NCBI GenBank assembly: GCA_033439295.1
Contig: JAVTLE010000001.1
Location: 2,108,001-2,172,000 of the forward strand
DNA from: Deuterostichococcus epilithicus
Lineage: Eukaryota > Chlorophyta > Trebouxiophyceae > Prasiolales > Stichococcaceae
Length of the DNA stretch: 64,000 nt
Direction of reading: 5' to 3'
Shown here: one piece after another, positions 29,059 through 41,310 of the stretch
Layout of the letters: each line of letters begins with the position of its first letter
How positions within the stretch are numbered: position 1 is the stretch's first letter
Notes under the pieces: model-generated
What the model was told of the DNA's origin: nothing
The model's database searches: none
What the model saw: the letters and a program-made list of their open reading frames with translations, nothing else
Program-made: the position numbers and the translations under genes

Positions 29059-32000
29059 GCTCCTCCAGGCAGCCACCAGGTCCTGGACTCTGACACGGGC
29101 GAATTCGAAGACCTGCCCACCCCAGCACCGGTGGTCACCTTTGCCGAGGCACATGGCGACGCTGCGTACGCGCAACTGCTAGCGCAAGAGCAGGCGGCGG
29201 CACAGGCAGCAGCGCCTCGGGCAACTGCAGATGCTGCAGCGCACAGGCCACAGCCGGACGGCCAGCAGGAACCCGCAGCCCAAGCAGCCCCGGAAGCAGA
29301 CCTGCCGCTTCCGGACATTCCTGAGGACAGCGATTCAGACGATGGAGGCGGCTGGTTCAGCAGCGCACTTGGCGGCAGCCTCAGCAGCGCCGTAGGAGGC
29401 TGCGGCGGAGACAGCAGCGGCGGCGGCGGCAGCAGTGACCCTGCTGCACCAGCGGCCAGCGTGCGCCAGCAGCAGGCGCAGGTGTCTGGCAAGGCTTTGG
29501 CGCGGCATGCTGCGACCCCAGCTGGCACCCGCTGATCAGGGTCAGCCGCGACAGGGCAGAGGCCGACTTCCTGGTCGGCCATTGCAGCGGGCAGCAGCGC
29601 AAGCGGCGCTGGACAGCCATCAAGTATCGCTCGGTGCAGTTCTCGGACTGCAACCTGCTGGTGGGGTGGTGCAAGGGTGGCTGCTGTGCCGACGGCAGCA
29701 GGCTGTACGACCTGCTGGAGGGCCTGCACCGAGAGGCGGTGCCGCACACCTGGCTGGAGCAGCCAGCGATGTGCGAGCGCAGCCGCCGCCTGTTGGCCAG
29801 GCTGGGCGGGGCGGAGCAGCTCACGGAGCTGCAGGCGGCCGCCGGCGAGAGCCTGCTGCACGTGTGACCTGTGCGGCCTTGCTGCCTGGAACACTGCCGC
29901 GCCGCACAAGGTCCGCAGCCTGGCCTTCTTGCGCGCTACGGTCGTCTGGACCACCTTCATCGACTACCCATGTGGACAGGCTGAGTGCCTCGGCGTGCTC
30001 AAAGTCGACGGCATCGACTGTGGCCTGCTGCGGCGGACGGACGCGCTGGCGTTCGGCCACGACCTGCTGTATGCATGGGCAGATGCCATGACGGCCGGCG
30101 GCGACGCCAAGTGGTGGCGCTTTTGGCGCGACACCCTCAGTGCCTACAAAAGGTGTGCCTGTCTCTGTGTCAGTGCAACGCAGTGCAGTGAATGCAGTGC
30201 GGTTTTGTACACTGCCGTGTGGTGCAAGGCAGTGCATTGCAGTGTAGACGCTGCAGGACTCTGGCACGCCTGCTTGTACACCGCTGGCCGCTCTTCGTGA
30301 GCTGCTAAAAGGCCGCATATGGGCTCGACTGGCCTTTCCTGTTGGATCTGCTCGCTATCTGACATTTGGCGTGATTGTACTGCCCACGCAGCGAAACAAT
30401 CGCACAGCTGCGCCGCTGGCTCAACGGGCTGCGCCACCAGTTCGAGGCTACGACATTCGACTTCGTCGATCTGATGGGCATCGACTACGACTCCGTCTTC
30501 ACACGCCCCAATGGCGCAAAGCGACTCACTGGGAATGGCATCGCCATCGGCTTCAAGGCCAGCCAGTGCTTCATAGAGCGCCCCTGGGAGGCGGACCCAG
30601 ACAGCGCCCCGGTCGCCGGCGCGGTGCTGCAGCGCCGCATTCTCGTGGCTCAGCCCACCAAGCGGCAGGCGCTCCTGAAGCTGGGCGACCCTAAGGTCGG
30701 CGGCCTGCCGTCAGCAGAGCTGGAGACGCTGAAGCAAAGCATCAGCCGCCTGCCGCCGACGGCGCTGGAGCGCAGCCTGCTGCCCCTCCTGGAGATGGCC
30801 GAGCCAGCCGGCGGCGACATGCTGCTCGCGCCGCAGGACCAGCGCCAGCTCATCCGCAGCTTGGGCACGACAGCGCCAGCCAACCAGCTCCTGCCGCGGC
30901 CGCTTTGGGACGTTGCTGCAGCCCTGGTGGCCGGCCAGCAGCTCACACAGCTGGAGGAGCGCAGCCTGTCGCAGCTCAGCCCCATCCTTTTCTGGTACCT
31001 GCGCCCCGCCCTCAACGCAGTAGTACTGGACAGCGATGTGCGCGCCCTTCTGGCGGCGCTGCTGAAGGTGAACAGTGGAGTTGGGGATGAGAATTCCAGT
31101 CACTTGTGAAATGCTTCAGTCGATGTACGATTGTGTAGTAATTTTGTCTATCCCTTGCAGGTCCTTGCGCACCGGATGCAATCTTGGGTTGCTGCCGCAG
31201 GTGGCGAAGCGCTCGGTCGAAGCCGACTCGCGGCAGACTGCTGCGAGCACGCCGCGGTGCCTCAATGGGGACCAGCCGGCAACGCGCGGCCCGCCACCGG
31301 CTGCGCCGGCAAGCCTCTCTGGCGGCAGGTATGATGCCAATGTGTCTACTGACTACGAAGTTCAACTGTGCCTGCATCATACACCCACTCCGCCATCCGC
31401 AGAGCATGCGCTGGCCAAACTCACGTAAAGACTCGTCTCTGCTATTGCGACTTGTTGACCTTCAGTTGAGTTTACTGCAGGAGGCCCGAGGATTGGGGGC
31501 CCGAGGCTGCCATGCTCCGCAGCGGCGTCTTCAGCGGCCGCGGCGGCAGCAATCGCAGCGCTGCGGAAAGGACGGCCCTAGGCGGGACTCGCATCGCGCG
31601 GCAGCTACAGCTGTACCTGGCGGACCGGCACACTATGGGCGGCGGCAACAGCTGTAATAAGTGGCAGAGGTCGAACATGAAGCTGATCCCCGGCCTCATG
31701 ACCTTCTGGTGCCTCTGCTGCCGGCGGTGCGTATTGTTTGCCATCATGCGCGACGCCGAATCGCCTCGCACCGTCTTCGACCTTCTGTACACACACTTCG
31801 GCGAGCCGCCGGAGCTCTTCCAGCTGGACAACGGTTGCAACCTCCACAGCTTCATTGTGGCGCGCGAGCTGGCGCGTTTTGCCGACATGCGCATCCTCAT
31901 TGACCAGCCGCACTTCAAAGGCCACACCAACTGCTCCGAGGGCTACAATACAGGTGAGCTGGTGCATGCCAGACGTAAGTAAGTTTGTCAAACTCGTTGC

Positions 32001-32287
32001 AAACGCCATGAGACCTTCCTGCCAAGACACGGGCATGTGCCGCCGGTCTCGCATTTTTGGCGTCTAATGATGTATTCAATGCTGAGTGACGCTGCCGCTG
32101 CATTGCAGAACACTACCCCGACATCGACAACTCACCCCTCGCGGAGCAGAAGAACGCCATCATCCGGAACCTGGAGAGCCAGGTGGCTTACATGGATCAA
32201 ATTACATTTATGCGCTACATGCGCTTCAAGCTGGCCCGCATGAACCGCCAGCAGCAACTGCAGGACAGCAACCAAACCTTCTACTGA
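29044..32287 (+). CDS. KDZ-superfamily (Kyakuja-Dileera-Zisupton) transposase
   Basis: A DNA-transposon transposase of the KDZ class known from fungi and green algae. The 3' half is intact and in phase: 30392-31067, 31161-31328, 31491-31953 and 32109-32287 (stop TGA). Its end carries the KDZ signature: FQLDNGCNLHSFIVARELAR, then MRILIDQPHFKGHTNCSEGY, then NSPLAEQKNAIIRNLESQ and MDQITFMRYMRFKLARMNRQ. Upstream coding is clear but its splicing is less certain: an acidic Ala/Gln-rich N-terminus from about 29070 to 29480, then 29482-29861 (CCDPSWHPLIRVSRD, KYRSVQFSDCNLLVGWCKGG) and 29911-30152 (FGHDLLYAWADAMTAGG). The apparent frame changes at about 29480 and 29862 fit introns of compatible phase. 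No terminal repeats were identified. The start codon is not determined. Confidence 0.72.
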
Positions 32288-32299
32288 TGTACGTTGTCT

Positions 32300-34700
32300 C
32301 GATTCTTGTTCTCGGTTTCAGTCGGCTTTTCGATCGTATGCTGCCCGACGAGTAAGCAAGTTTAACGTCCCTTGTGCTTACGTCGCTGAAATGCCAAGAT
32401 GTCTTCGACTTCAGAATAGCCTGATTTAAGAAGTGGTGTATCCTGCACAACCTGGAAGGCACGTTGCCGAGGTTCAGGTCGAGATCTGGGGAATTGTCAG
32501 TATCTTCAACGAACGGCAGAAGTCGTCTGATGTGAAACACAGGATGCATGCTCCAATTCTTCGGTAACTCGAGTTTGTAAGCTGTCTTCGACATGTTTCT
32601 GATAACACGAAGAGGGCCACTTGGGCTTTAAATTAGTAGCAGGGCCTGCCGTCGCGTGTGCTTGCTAGAAAGTTTCACCAAATGGCCTTCTGTGACTCCA
32701 TGGCTGGATTTGCGAGCATATTTTGCTTGCTTGGAAATAGCAGGTGCGAGTTGCTCCTTGGCATAACCCAGCATCTCAGCGCGATCATTCGCAGAAACAT
32801 TCAAAGCCGGAACATCCGTGTCGGTCTGGTTAATCAAAGCATCAGGGTTCCTGGTTCCTCTGATTGGTAATGTCCATACACCATCTGGAATGGTGCGAGC
32901 TAAGTGGAAGCTTGCTGCGAACTGTTCATTGTTTGAGTTGTCACAACCGTAAGGAGATCCTCCCAATCATCTCCATTATCATTTACATAATGTTCAGCAG
33001 TTCTGTTAGCGCGTTCGGTCTGTCTGTCAGTTCGTGGATGATATGCGGTCGACATCCGATCCGAAGCTTGGTACACGATATCTTGTGGAATCCTTGCCAG
33101 AAATGGCTGATGAACCCGTTAACCTCGATCTGATACGATTGATGTGGGTACGCCGTGCAGCTGGAAGATGTGGTCCTGACACAACGTAGCCGTACCCGCA
33201 GCAGTACTCCTACTTGTCGTTGGAATGATGCGAACCATTTCGCTGAGACGATCAGTGATCATCAATATGGCATTTTGCTCCTCTTTGGTCCTGGGCAAAC
33301 CAGTGATAAAGTCCACAGCCACTGACTCCCAACAGTAATCTGGGACATCCAAAGACTGAATTACACCCAGCTTGTGTTGTTTGGTAGAGTTGCTTAGTTG
33401 ACAGAACCCGCACGAGTCGATGTATCGCTTGATATCCAGGTCCATCTTGGGCCACTGGAACCTCTCAGCACTTCCACGTAACGTCTTCGCAAGACCCATA
33501 TGGCCACGATAGGGAGGATCAGGAAACTCAGAGATGATCCGTTGTCGTTGACGGCTGGAATGTAAAGACGTTTATCCTTGGACCATAATTCCTCTTTGCG
33601 CATGAGAAACGTCGGAGTAGAGTTGATGAAATCGTCGAAATCATAACCTGATGCAGTCTTCTGCATGCTATCTTCGTCCAGTGCTTGAAAATGAGATGCA
33701 GAGCTTGAATCGCTGGTTTTTTGTATAGAGCACCGGGTCACTACATTCTCCTTCCCGGGTTTGTATCGAGTAGATCAAATCGATCAAAGTATTCAATCCA
33801 CCTTGCTGTCGAGCCGATAGGAATGATTTTGTTTGAAGGTGGCGTAACGGCTGATGATTGGTATCAACAATGATGTTCTCGTGAAGTTAGCACCTCCTGA
33901 TCTGCAAGGACCTGAAGATTGCAACTGCTTCTTTCTCGTGAGGTGAAGATTTTCGCTCTGCATCCGATAGAAGGCGGGAATGGAAAGCCGTCAATCGCAA
34001 GTCGCCATCTCTCTCCTGAGACAAGACCGCGCCGATTCCAAAGCCAGAGGCATCGATAGTGATCACGAATTGTCGATCTGGGTCCGGAATGATAAATACG
34101 GGAGCTTGGGTGACACGACGTTGTTATTTATTGAATGATCCTTCGGCAATTCCGTCCCGTTTCCAAGGAGCAGTACTCTTGGTCAGCTCGGTCAAAGGTT
34201 TTGCAATGGATGCGAAATCCTTGATGATTTTCCGGTACAAGTTGGCAAGGCCGACGAAACTCTTGATATCAGTGATAGACCTTGGTGTAGGCCAATTTGA
34301 GATTGCCTATACTTTGTCTGGCACCATCTTCACTCCATCCTGGCACACAATAAAGCCTAAGAACTCCAGCTCGATGAATTCGCATTTGCTCATTTGGCAT
34401 AGAATTTGTTCTCAGTCACTGTAGAATCTTGGAAAGATGCACAATATGATCCTCTGCTGTATGATCCTCTGCTGTCTTGCTGAAGATCAGAATGTTTTCG
34501 AGGTAAACTATCATGCTATCATGAAATCATCCAGATGCTCTCGAAATACATCGGTTTTCAAAGTTGTGAAGGTAGCTGGTGCATCAGTCAAACCAAACGG
34601 CATGACACCAAACTTTAAATGTCCATATTTCGTATTGAGCGGCCCGCGGCTCACACGGATCTGACACGACGCAGAAGTCAACTTCGTGAGGAGTTCAGCC
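32300..34700 (-). mobile_element. Decayed Ty3/gypsy retrotransposon (chromovirus-like), pol fragment
   Basis: Order on the minus strand, 5' to 3': reverse transcriptase (about 34690-34500: KLTSASCQIRVSRGPLN, YGHLKFGVMPFGLTDAPATF), RNase H (about 34090-33890: ITIDASGFGIGAVLSQE, DAERKSSPHEKEAVAIF), integrase zinc finger and core (33500-32900: YIDSCGFCQLSNSTKQHK, WESVAVDFITGLPRTKEE, LFQLHGVPTSIVSDRG-like segment), and a C-terminal segment (about 32590-32400: LELPKNWSMHPVFHIRRLLP). RT-RNaseH-IN order and the chromodomain-type end define Ty3/gypsy. Frames are broken in several places and the RT 5' half, gag, protease and LTRs are not seen, so the copy is dead. Its 3' end lies within about 15 bp of the KDZ stop codon. 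Confidence 0.85.
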
Positions 34701-35642
34701 CTACGCAAATTCGAACAAGCGGAAAGCCTACGGCACCGCGCACCGCCGCCGCGGTCCACAGACACGCGGGGCGATCAGGGAAGCTTCCTCGGTACTGCCG
34801 TCAAGGTGCCAGGTTCAGCAACATTGCGCACTGGAACATCGGCAACAGGCACGTGACTGCGAGCGGGACTCGCGACCAATTGAATCTGGCTCGTAGAATC
34901 ATGGGAAACCGCTGTAGCGTCAGGGGGATTTACATGCAGTTCCCCTGGTAGCGTGTCCAACCCCTCTTTCATTCCTATTTGGTAAGCAACCCTATTTGTA
35001 AGCACCCTACAGCACATAGCCATTGCTTCCAGCCTGGCGATGAAAGCAAGGGACAGTCGGAGCCGTCAAGGACAGTGTGCTCAATCATCCTGCCACGAAA
35101 TTCGATCGTGAGCAGGACTTGGGGAACAGTCCTGCTGCGGCCCTGCCGGTGGACGTGACAGAGCCGACTCGTGCCTTTCCTCCTGGTGAGACCAGCACGC
35201 GTCTACAGCGTTTGTGTACATGCGCTTGCAGCGGCCATGCATGCGACCCACATCCAAACAATAGGATTCCCATCGGCGATCCGCGATACTGCATGGCTGG
35301 CGATCGCCCTGTTCGAGGTGCCACTTAATAAAGCCTTTGCCGGGGACGTTTGCCATCACGGGGCAAACCGCCTGCGGGCAGAAAATAACCAAAGACGGTA
35401 TCGTATGATTGCAGGACCTCTGTGTCTCGTGACAGCATGCAGCGCAGCGCACCGCAGGTTTCGGCCCCTAAACTTCGCTGGCCCGTTCCCTCACACGCTC
35501 CATGCGGACGCTGCAGGACACTGGTCGGCGCCGGAACGCTGCGGGCGGTCAGAGGTGGACAGCTTGCATCCGGCCCGCTGTCAGCAGCAGCCAGTGGGCT
35601 GGGCAGCACTGCTACATAGGCGCTCCAGGGGCGGGGGGCACA
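34701..35642. other. Spacer between the retrotransposon and the transporter
   Basis: No gene recognised. The part near 34.7-35.0 kb may be 5' remains of the retrotransposon or another inserted element, because the RT homology stops abruptly at about 34690. The rest should be promoter and 5' leader of the transporter. Confidence 0.4.
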
Positions 35643-38600
35643 ATGGCCATGGCTGCTGTTACAGACGACACATCCAGCCTGGCGACCACGATGGCGGGCT
35701 ACACCGTGAAGGCGAACCTCGGTGGCACAGGCTTCGCCAGCATATCGCCCGCTGCAGTCACCTCTGCCGCAGCGTAAGTGGAAATTGCGCCCAGTGCATA
35801 CCCTTTGACACAGCGATACATCTGATGCATGCCAACCGCGACCTTGTTGAAAAGACACGAGGCTCACGGTCTTTGCTCCATGCAGTCGCAATGCATGTCC
35901 TCTGGCATACTCCGTGCGCTGCCAGCGACGACGCACCGCCTGCGCAATGCACAACGTGAACGAGGCAGTATCCTGCAGTCGCCCCTCTGCTTGAACCCGC
36001 ACCCTGCTATGCATTGCAGCCTGGCCGGTGTGGGCATCGCCGTTATGCTGGGCTCGATGGTCTATCAGCACTATGCAATGGATCAAGGTGCCGGAATTTC
36101 TTGCCCCTAGCCAATGAATTCGCTGCTGAGCTGCTTGTCGTGCCCCTCTCTCCTCCGGGTCGAGAGCCTACGTGTTGCTTGAAGGCTCGCGCGGGCAGTG
36201 CATCCACAGATGGCCTTGGCATAACATGCCACCCCAGACCCTCCGGCAACATCCGCGCCCGCTGCTGAAGGGGCCAGCCTACCCCTGAACGCCAGATGTG
36301 ATCTGCATCTCTACCGAGTTCACCGCGCTGGGGGCTCAAATGCAGAGAAAGCGCGTTCGACGACGAAGATGGTGACGCTCATTGTCATTTACAGCCTGTG
36401 CAGCAGCTCGCTTCTCATCATCAACAAGGTGTGCACCCGCTGCAACTGGCAGTTAATCAGCCCTCATCACGCTCTCCGCTGTCGGCCTGCCGATCATGCT
36501 GCTGCCTCGAGGCGGGGCAAAGTTCACATCGCGCTATTGCTTCAAGTAAAATGTGAGATGCCAGTGCAGCTGCGATCGCTGCCATGCCGCATGCATCCCG
36601 TCCGTGCCTGTGTCCTCAACTTGTTGATCACTCTGGGGTACCAATATAGGTGTGCGTTACCATTGTGCCGGCGCCGTCCTTCGTGCTGTTCACGCAGCTG
36701 CTGTCTTCAGCGGTCATGGTCAAGCTCATGGCTGGCTCAAACATCGTAGATGCCGAGCCCTTTCAGTGAGCTCTATCCCCTGAATGTAGACCCTGAGCAT
36801 GGGTTGAACTTCCATATGTCTGCGGCTTGCCGACTGCCGCCCATGCACGGCGTCTGGCCTGACTGCACGCCCTTCTGCGCAGCCCTGACTGCCGGAATCG
36901 TCGCCGGAGCCCTGTCCATGCCCCAGTTGGCATTTGCAGGCCTGCCCGCTGGCCGTGGGTATGTGCCCTGGAGGTGCCAGGCCGGCACTACAGTGTCCAG
37001 GCCTATAGCCCCCCTTTCAGGCTGACGTGCAGCAGCCTGGATGGCAATCGAGCTGTAGATGTGCCAACTGCTGTTGTGCTTGATACGTAGGTGGGAGAAG
37101 GGCAGGGACTACATTGCGGTGGTGACCTGTTTCGCTGGCTTTTTGTACTGCAATGTCAAGGCGCTGCAGGTGAGAGCACAGATTCATGCAAACCTGGCAA
37201 TGCAGCGCTGCAGGGAGTTTTGCGCGCTCAGAACTGCGCCGCATGTGCAGCAGCGCACTCCAGAGGCTGCAATTTGCAATGGGATAGCGGGCTCGGGTGT
37301 GTGGGGCTTTGGCGGACAATGCGGCCGCTCTGTTGTAGCCTGCATCCGCCATGCTGCAGTGCCAGCCATGTTTCAGCGTCTCCTCGTCTGGCCACCAGTC
37401 CAAGCCATGGGGCCAGCGGCAGCAGGCGCCAGTTGCGGGAGTGTTGGAGCGGCATAGCAGCGCTGTGGTGCGGCACACGATCAGTCCTGCACCGGGGTGC
37501 TGAGCCCAGATTCAAGTGGCTTTTGCTTTTGTGGGCAGTATGTGCCGGTGGATACCATCATCTGTTTCCGGGCAAGCATTCCGCTGGTGGTGTCCATCAT
37601 TGAGTACTTCTTCCTGGGGCGCGAGCTGCCGACGCTCCGCTCCTGGATCTCCCTCACCGGTGCGCACCTCATCAGGGTTCTGGGGACACTCCTGCACCCT
37701 TAGGGCTCACATGTCTGCGCGCATAGCCAGAGCTCATTTGTGCGGTCGCGGCACGGCGCTGGGAGGGACAGTCGCTGGTGCTGCATTGCATGGGTCATCT
37801 GACCAGGGTGCAGGGTATACCCTGCGCCCCTACCCCTTTGCAGCGCACGGACAAGCAACCTATCCGTGGAAGAGGAACTGCGCGAGCTGTGCGCTTGTGG
37901 CTGCGCGTCGCTTTGTTGCCGATCATTGCTGGCATTGAACATTGCTGTTGCGCCAACCGACCTGCCTTCATCCCAACTCGGCCCCGCAGGCGTGCTGGTT
38001 GGCGCAGTTGCGTACACCTACAACGACATCTTCTTCAGCCCGCGCGGCTATGTCTGGGTAGGCCTGTGGTACGCGCTTTGCGTCATCGACTCCGTCATCA
38101 TGAAGCACGTTGCCGACACCGTGCCCATGACCACCTGGTCCCGCACCTACTACAATGTGAGAGTCTACAACCAATTTGCATGCGCCATCCCGACTTGCGA
38201 AGAGTATTGTTTGTGACATTTGCATGGCCGCTGCTACCACAGGTCATTGCAAAGCACTGTCGTCACTGCTGTGTCCATGGACATGTCCTGACTCTGCGCG
38301 CTTCCCGCTGACGCGCAGAATGCGATGGCGGTGCCTCTCATTCTGCCCATCAGCTTCCTGTCGGGCGAGTCGAAGGTCATCTTCGGCTCCAACTGGGTGC
38401 GCAACTGGACTGACTGACGTCGCTGCCCCCAACTCAGATAACGCAGCCCAATGGAACTCCAGCCACAATTTATGACCAGAAGCAACGCGAGCAACGTCTC
38501 TTGCTGAGCTGGCATCATCTGAGCAGGCTCGGAGTTTGAACGGGACCATGATGTTGCTTTGTGCTTGTCGAATTGTGCCTGGGAAAGAAGCTGCGTAGCA

Positions 38601-39208
38601 GTCCTGGGCAGTGCGATCACTTACTTCGAGATGTTGCTGCCGAGTATCCTTCCCGTCAAGCACTTACTCTGGGTGCCTTCCCCTGCACAGCTGACAGTCC
38701 CGGCGCTGTGGGCGTTGGGCGCCGGCTGCGCCGTGGGCCTCGCCATGAACTTCTTCTCTTGGAAGCTGCGCGAGGCGGTGTCTGCAACCACCGTCACTGT
38801 CATCGGCAACATCTGCAAGTTCATCACCATCCTGGCCAACATCCTCATCTGGGACCAGCACTCGGGTGCGGGCTGGCTGTCTGCAGTGATCTCCACCGGA
38901 CACTGCGGTCCCAGCCAGTCATCTGTTCTCGAACCAGACACTTGGGTATCTTGCTGAAGATGACCCAGATCTCGATGCTTGACTGGTGTAGATGCTGCCT
39001 GTGCCTGGCCTCTCTGTCGCTTTGCCCCTCAGTGGGCATGCCTGTTGCTGCCGCAGACGCCAAGGGTACCACAGCGCTGGTGCTGTGCCTATCGCTGGGC
39101 GCGCTCTACCAGCAGGCGCCCAAGCGCAAGCCCAATGACGACGCGGCAGTGGCGGACTCCGACGAGAAGCCCTTGTTGGATAGCCCAGCTGACGGCATCA
39201 GAGTCTAG
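35643..39208 (+). CDS. Nucleotide-sugar transporter, GONST/VRG4-like (drug/metabolite transporter superfamily)
   Basis: A Golgi antiporter that would exchange a nucleotide sugar for the nucleoside monophosphate; GDP-mannose-type substrates are likely from family resemblance. Ten exons, all phase-consistent: 35643-35773, 36020-36087, 36346-36428, 36650-36765, 37091-37169, 37539-37659, 37990-38156, 38319-38396, 38691-38865 and 39057-39208, giving 389 residues. The ATG at 35643 starts MAMAAVTDDTSSLATT. About ten hydrophobic spans are visible, including VTLIVIYSLCSSSLLIINK, PAPSFVLFTQLLSSAVMVKL, VDTIICFRASIPLVVSIIEY, YNNAMAVPLILPISFLSG and TTALVLCLSLGALYQQAPKR. The short Lys-rich, acidic tail is cytosolic. 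Length and topology are normal. The exact sugar cannot be read from sequence; plastid phosphate translocators of the same superfamily are the alternative. Confidence 0.88.
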
Positions 39209-39951
39209 GCGGCAACACCAATTGGAAACCGAAATCACATTGCTGACTTTTAGTGAAAAGGATGCGGGCGGCTTGTAGGCACACTTGGACTGGTCATGGA
39301 TTCGCGATCCCATTAGCATTCCCTCTGAAAAGCCGAAAGGATCAGCACGTTTTGGACGCTTTTGATGTGATGCGGCGGCGACGTCGACCTGATTGTTGCA
39401 GTGCGGCATCTTGTGAATGTGCGCCTGCTCAGGGTTGCACCGCACGTCACCTTGCACTGACGTGCGGCACGCGTGCGCACCGCGCACGGCAGGGAACAGC
39501 ACTTTCGTACGGCTACTTGTGCTCCAGGGGAATGAAGAAACAGGCTGCGCTGCAGGGTTCTTGCTAAAACTGTTGTGCCAAACGCCAAACGTAAAACCTG
39601 AAATGCCAAACGTTTGGCGTTGGACGCCAAACTGTTACACCCAATTACAGGGTTCTTGCTAAAACCTCGAGTTTTAGCAGTTTAGGTTTGGCGTGCACGT
39701 TTAAACGCATTTGAGATATGGGTTTGGCGGAGCACGGCAGCACGCCAAACCCTTCCGGCCGCCGCTGCCGCCGTGCCTTCTGCAGTCACCGCCGCAAAGA
39801 CAGCAGTGTGGCCGCCGACATGGGCCTGCGACCAAATTCAGCCGTTCGCCGCTGAGTCAACCACCTGGTATTCGCGGAACCTCTGACGTAGCATCTTGAG
39901 TACTTTCAGACAGCGACATTGAGGTTGTGGACGAAGCGAGTTTAACAGGCG
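39209..39951. other. Transposon-derived intergenic DNA
   Basis: No gene. Contains hAT-like termini (CAGGGTTCTTGCTAAAAC occurs at 39553 and again near 39650, the second with a variant end) and a block of CCAAACG/CGTTTGG motifs at 39568-39740. Part of it is repeated in inverted orientation at 41226-41310. Confidence 0.55.
39568..39652 (+). repeat. Inverted-repeat arm, left (partner at 41226-41310)
   Basis: The reverse complement begins TGTAATTGGGTGTAACAG and continues with GTTTGGCGTCCAACGCC and CAAACGTTTGGC, matching the right arm. Confidence 0.8.
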
Positions 39952-40931
39952 GCGTTCGCCGGGGGCGAGACGCGAGTTTGATCAGGTCGCTCGAAAGGGG
40001 CCAGCCGAAAGGCGAGCGCCAGGCCGCTGATAAGGCCGGCCGAGGAATGACAGCACCGGGCAGAGCACCCTGTAGCGAAAAAGGCTACAGCAAAATGACG
40101 CATCGCAACATGCAGCAGCTGGCATGGCATGCTCGTCCTAATATGATCGCAGGACTCATAGATCGCAAATCAGCACGCTCCAGGACACTCACGGCTCGGG
40201 GTGAGGCGAAATCATGAAAATGTGCATGAGAGTCGGCGCGACGTGAAGGTTCCACGCCGAAAGCGCTCGCACATCACTGCAGAAGCATTTGTGACATGTG
40301 CTGAATCAAGCAGGCGCAATTTGCCGCTTGCAGCTCAGACGGCGAACATCCCCAGCCTGGACGTGAACACCCCCCCTCATACTTAGCTGGTGGGCGGGTA
40401 AACTTACCCACGGGCAAAAGTTACACATTGTCTTAAATTTCCCTCGTCGTTGATCTCTCCGAAACGCCCCTTATGCAACCTGCTGCAGCGCGCAGCGGCT
40501 GCCAGCTGCAGCAGCCGTGCAACCTGCCAGCGGACTGCTCTGCAGCCGGAAGACTTCCGAATCACAGTTTGCGTCTGGCAATCGCGATTGCCACCCTCGT
40601 TATAAGGGTGGTTTCATAGGACGGGTGTGCTTCCCCGTTCTATGGAAAATTTTACTAAGGGCGCGGAAACGATTCTTACATCAACTCGCCAAATCTTACA
40701 ACGCCGGCTGCCGGGGCGCCGTTCGAACGGCCAGCCGCAGCGCGAGGCGCCTGCCTCACGCAAGGTCTGCAGACCGGCCCAAGGAGCACCTGACGGACTA
40801 CGGAAGACCCGAAGACGCAGACTGCAACCGGCAGCAGGCGTAAGAGGTTTCCCGTCGACGATTCTTAGGGTTTACTACGGCCATGCGGAAAACTTGAGTG
40901 CATAAGTTTGAATCACCGAAGGTGATCAAAC
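39952..40931. mobile_element. 980-bp interspersed repeat, copy 1, with 9-bp target duplication
   Basis: The block from GCGTTCGCCGGGGGCGAGAC to GAATCACCGAAGGTGATC-AAAC recurs at 51322-52309. Copy 1 is flanked on both sides by TAACAGGCG (39943-39951 and 40932-40940), so it moved as a unit. It has no inverted termini and no long reading frame. The 3' end is a stem-loop (ATCACC-GAA-GGTGAT). This suggests a non-autonomous retroelement; a Helitron-like end is the less likely alternative. Confidence 0.75.
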
Positions 40932-41225
40932 TAACAGGCGAGAAGTGAGGTCGAGGGTGGTCGGCCGAAGGCATTCGTTTAGGGAAAACTGCAGAATGTG
41001 TTCACTGCCATTAGATCTTCAAGACTCCTCGCGTAGGCATCCTGCTGCAGCAAGCGTGCAGATGTACCAAGGCGCCTGGTGACGTCAAGCAGCGCTGCCT
41101 CAGGGCGCAAGGCCGCAAGCGCAAAAGCAGCAGCATCACCGCCGCCGTTTCTGCCTAGGACATGAACCTTGGCCTCAGAAAAGCCTCAAGAACGTTTCGC
41201 GATGCTATCTAGCATGCTCAGGACT

Positions 41226-41310
41226 ATAATTGGGTGTAACAGTTTGGCGTCCAACGCCAAACGTTTGGCTTTTCAGGATTTAGGTTTGGCGTTTCGTCGG
41301 AAAATTGGTC
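41226..41310 (-). repeat. Inverted-repeat arm, right (partner at 39568-39652)
   Basis: Starts TATAATTGGGTGTAACAG and carries GTTTGGCGTCCAACGCC, then CAAACGTTTGGC and TTTAGGTTTGGCGTTTCG. The right end of a further family member, CCCAATTATA, lies at about 44537-44547. Confidence 0.8.

Noticed and set aside
28995-29960. Minus-strand frame of 321 codons
   Set aside because: Ala/Ser/Cys-rich shadow of the KDZ transposase exons on the other strand; no independent motif.
40020-40060. Hammerhead-ribozyme-like core (CTGATRAGGCCGGCCGAGG) in both full copies of the 980-bp repeat
   Set aside because: The CTGATGA box is present in one copy, but the required GAAA is GAGG and the stem would be only two to four pairs; not a credible ribozyme.
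40900-40935. Helitron-like 3' end (hairpin then CTAA) of the 980-bp repeat
   Set aside because: The copy has a 9-bp target duplication and no T after the terminus; Helitrons leave no duplication and insert between A and T. No helicase is present.
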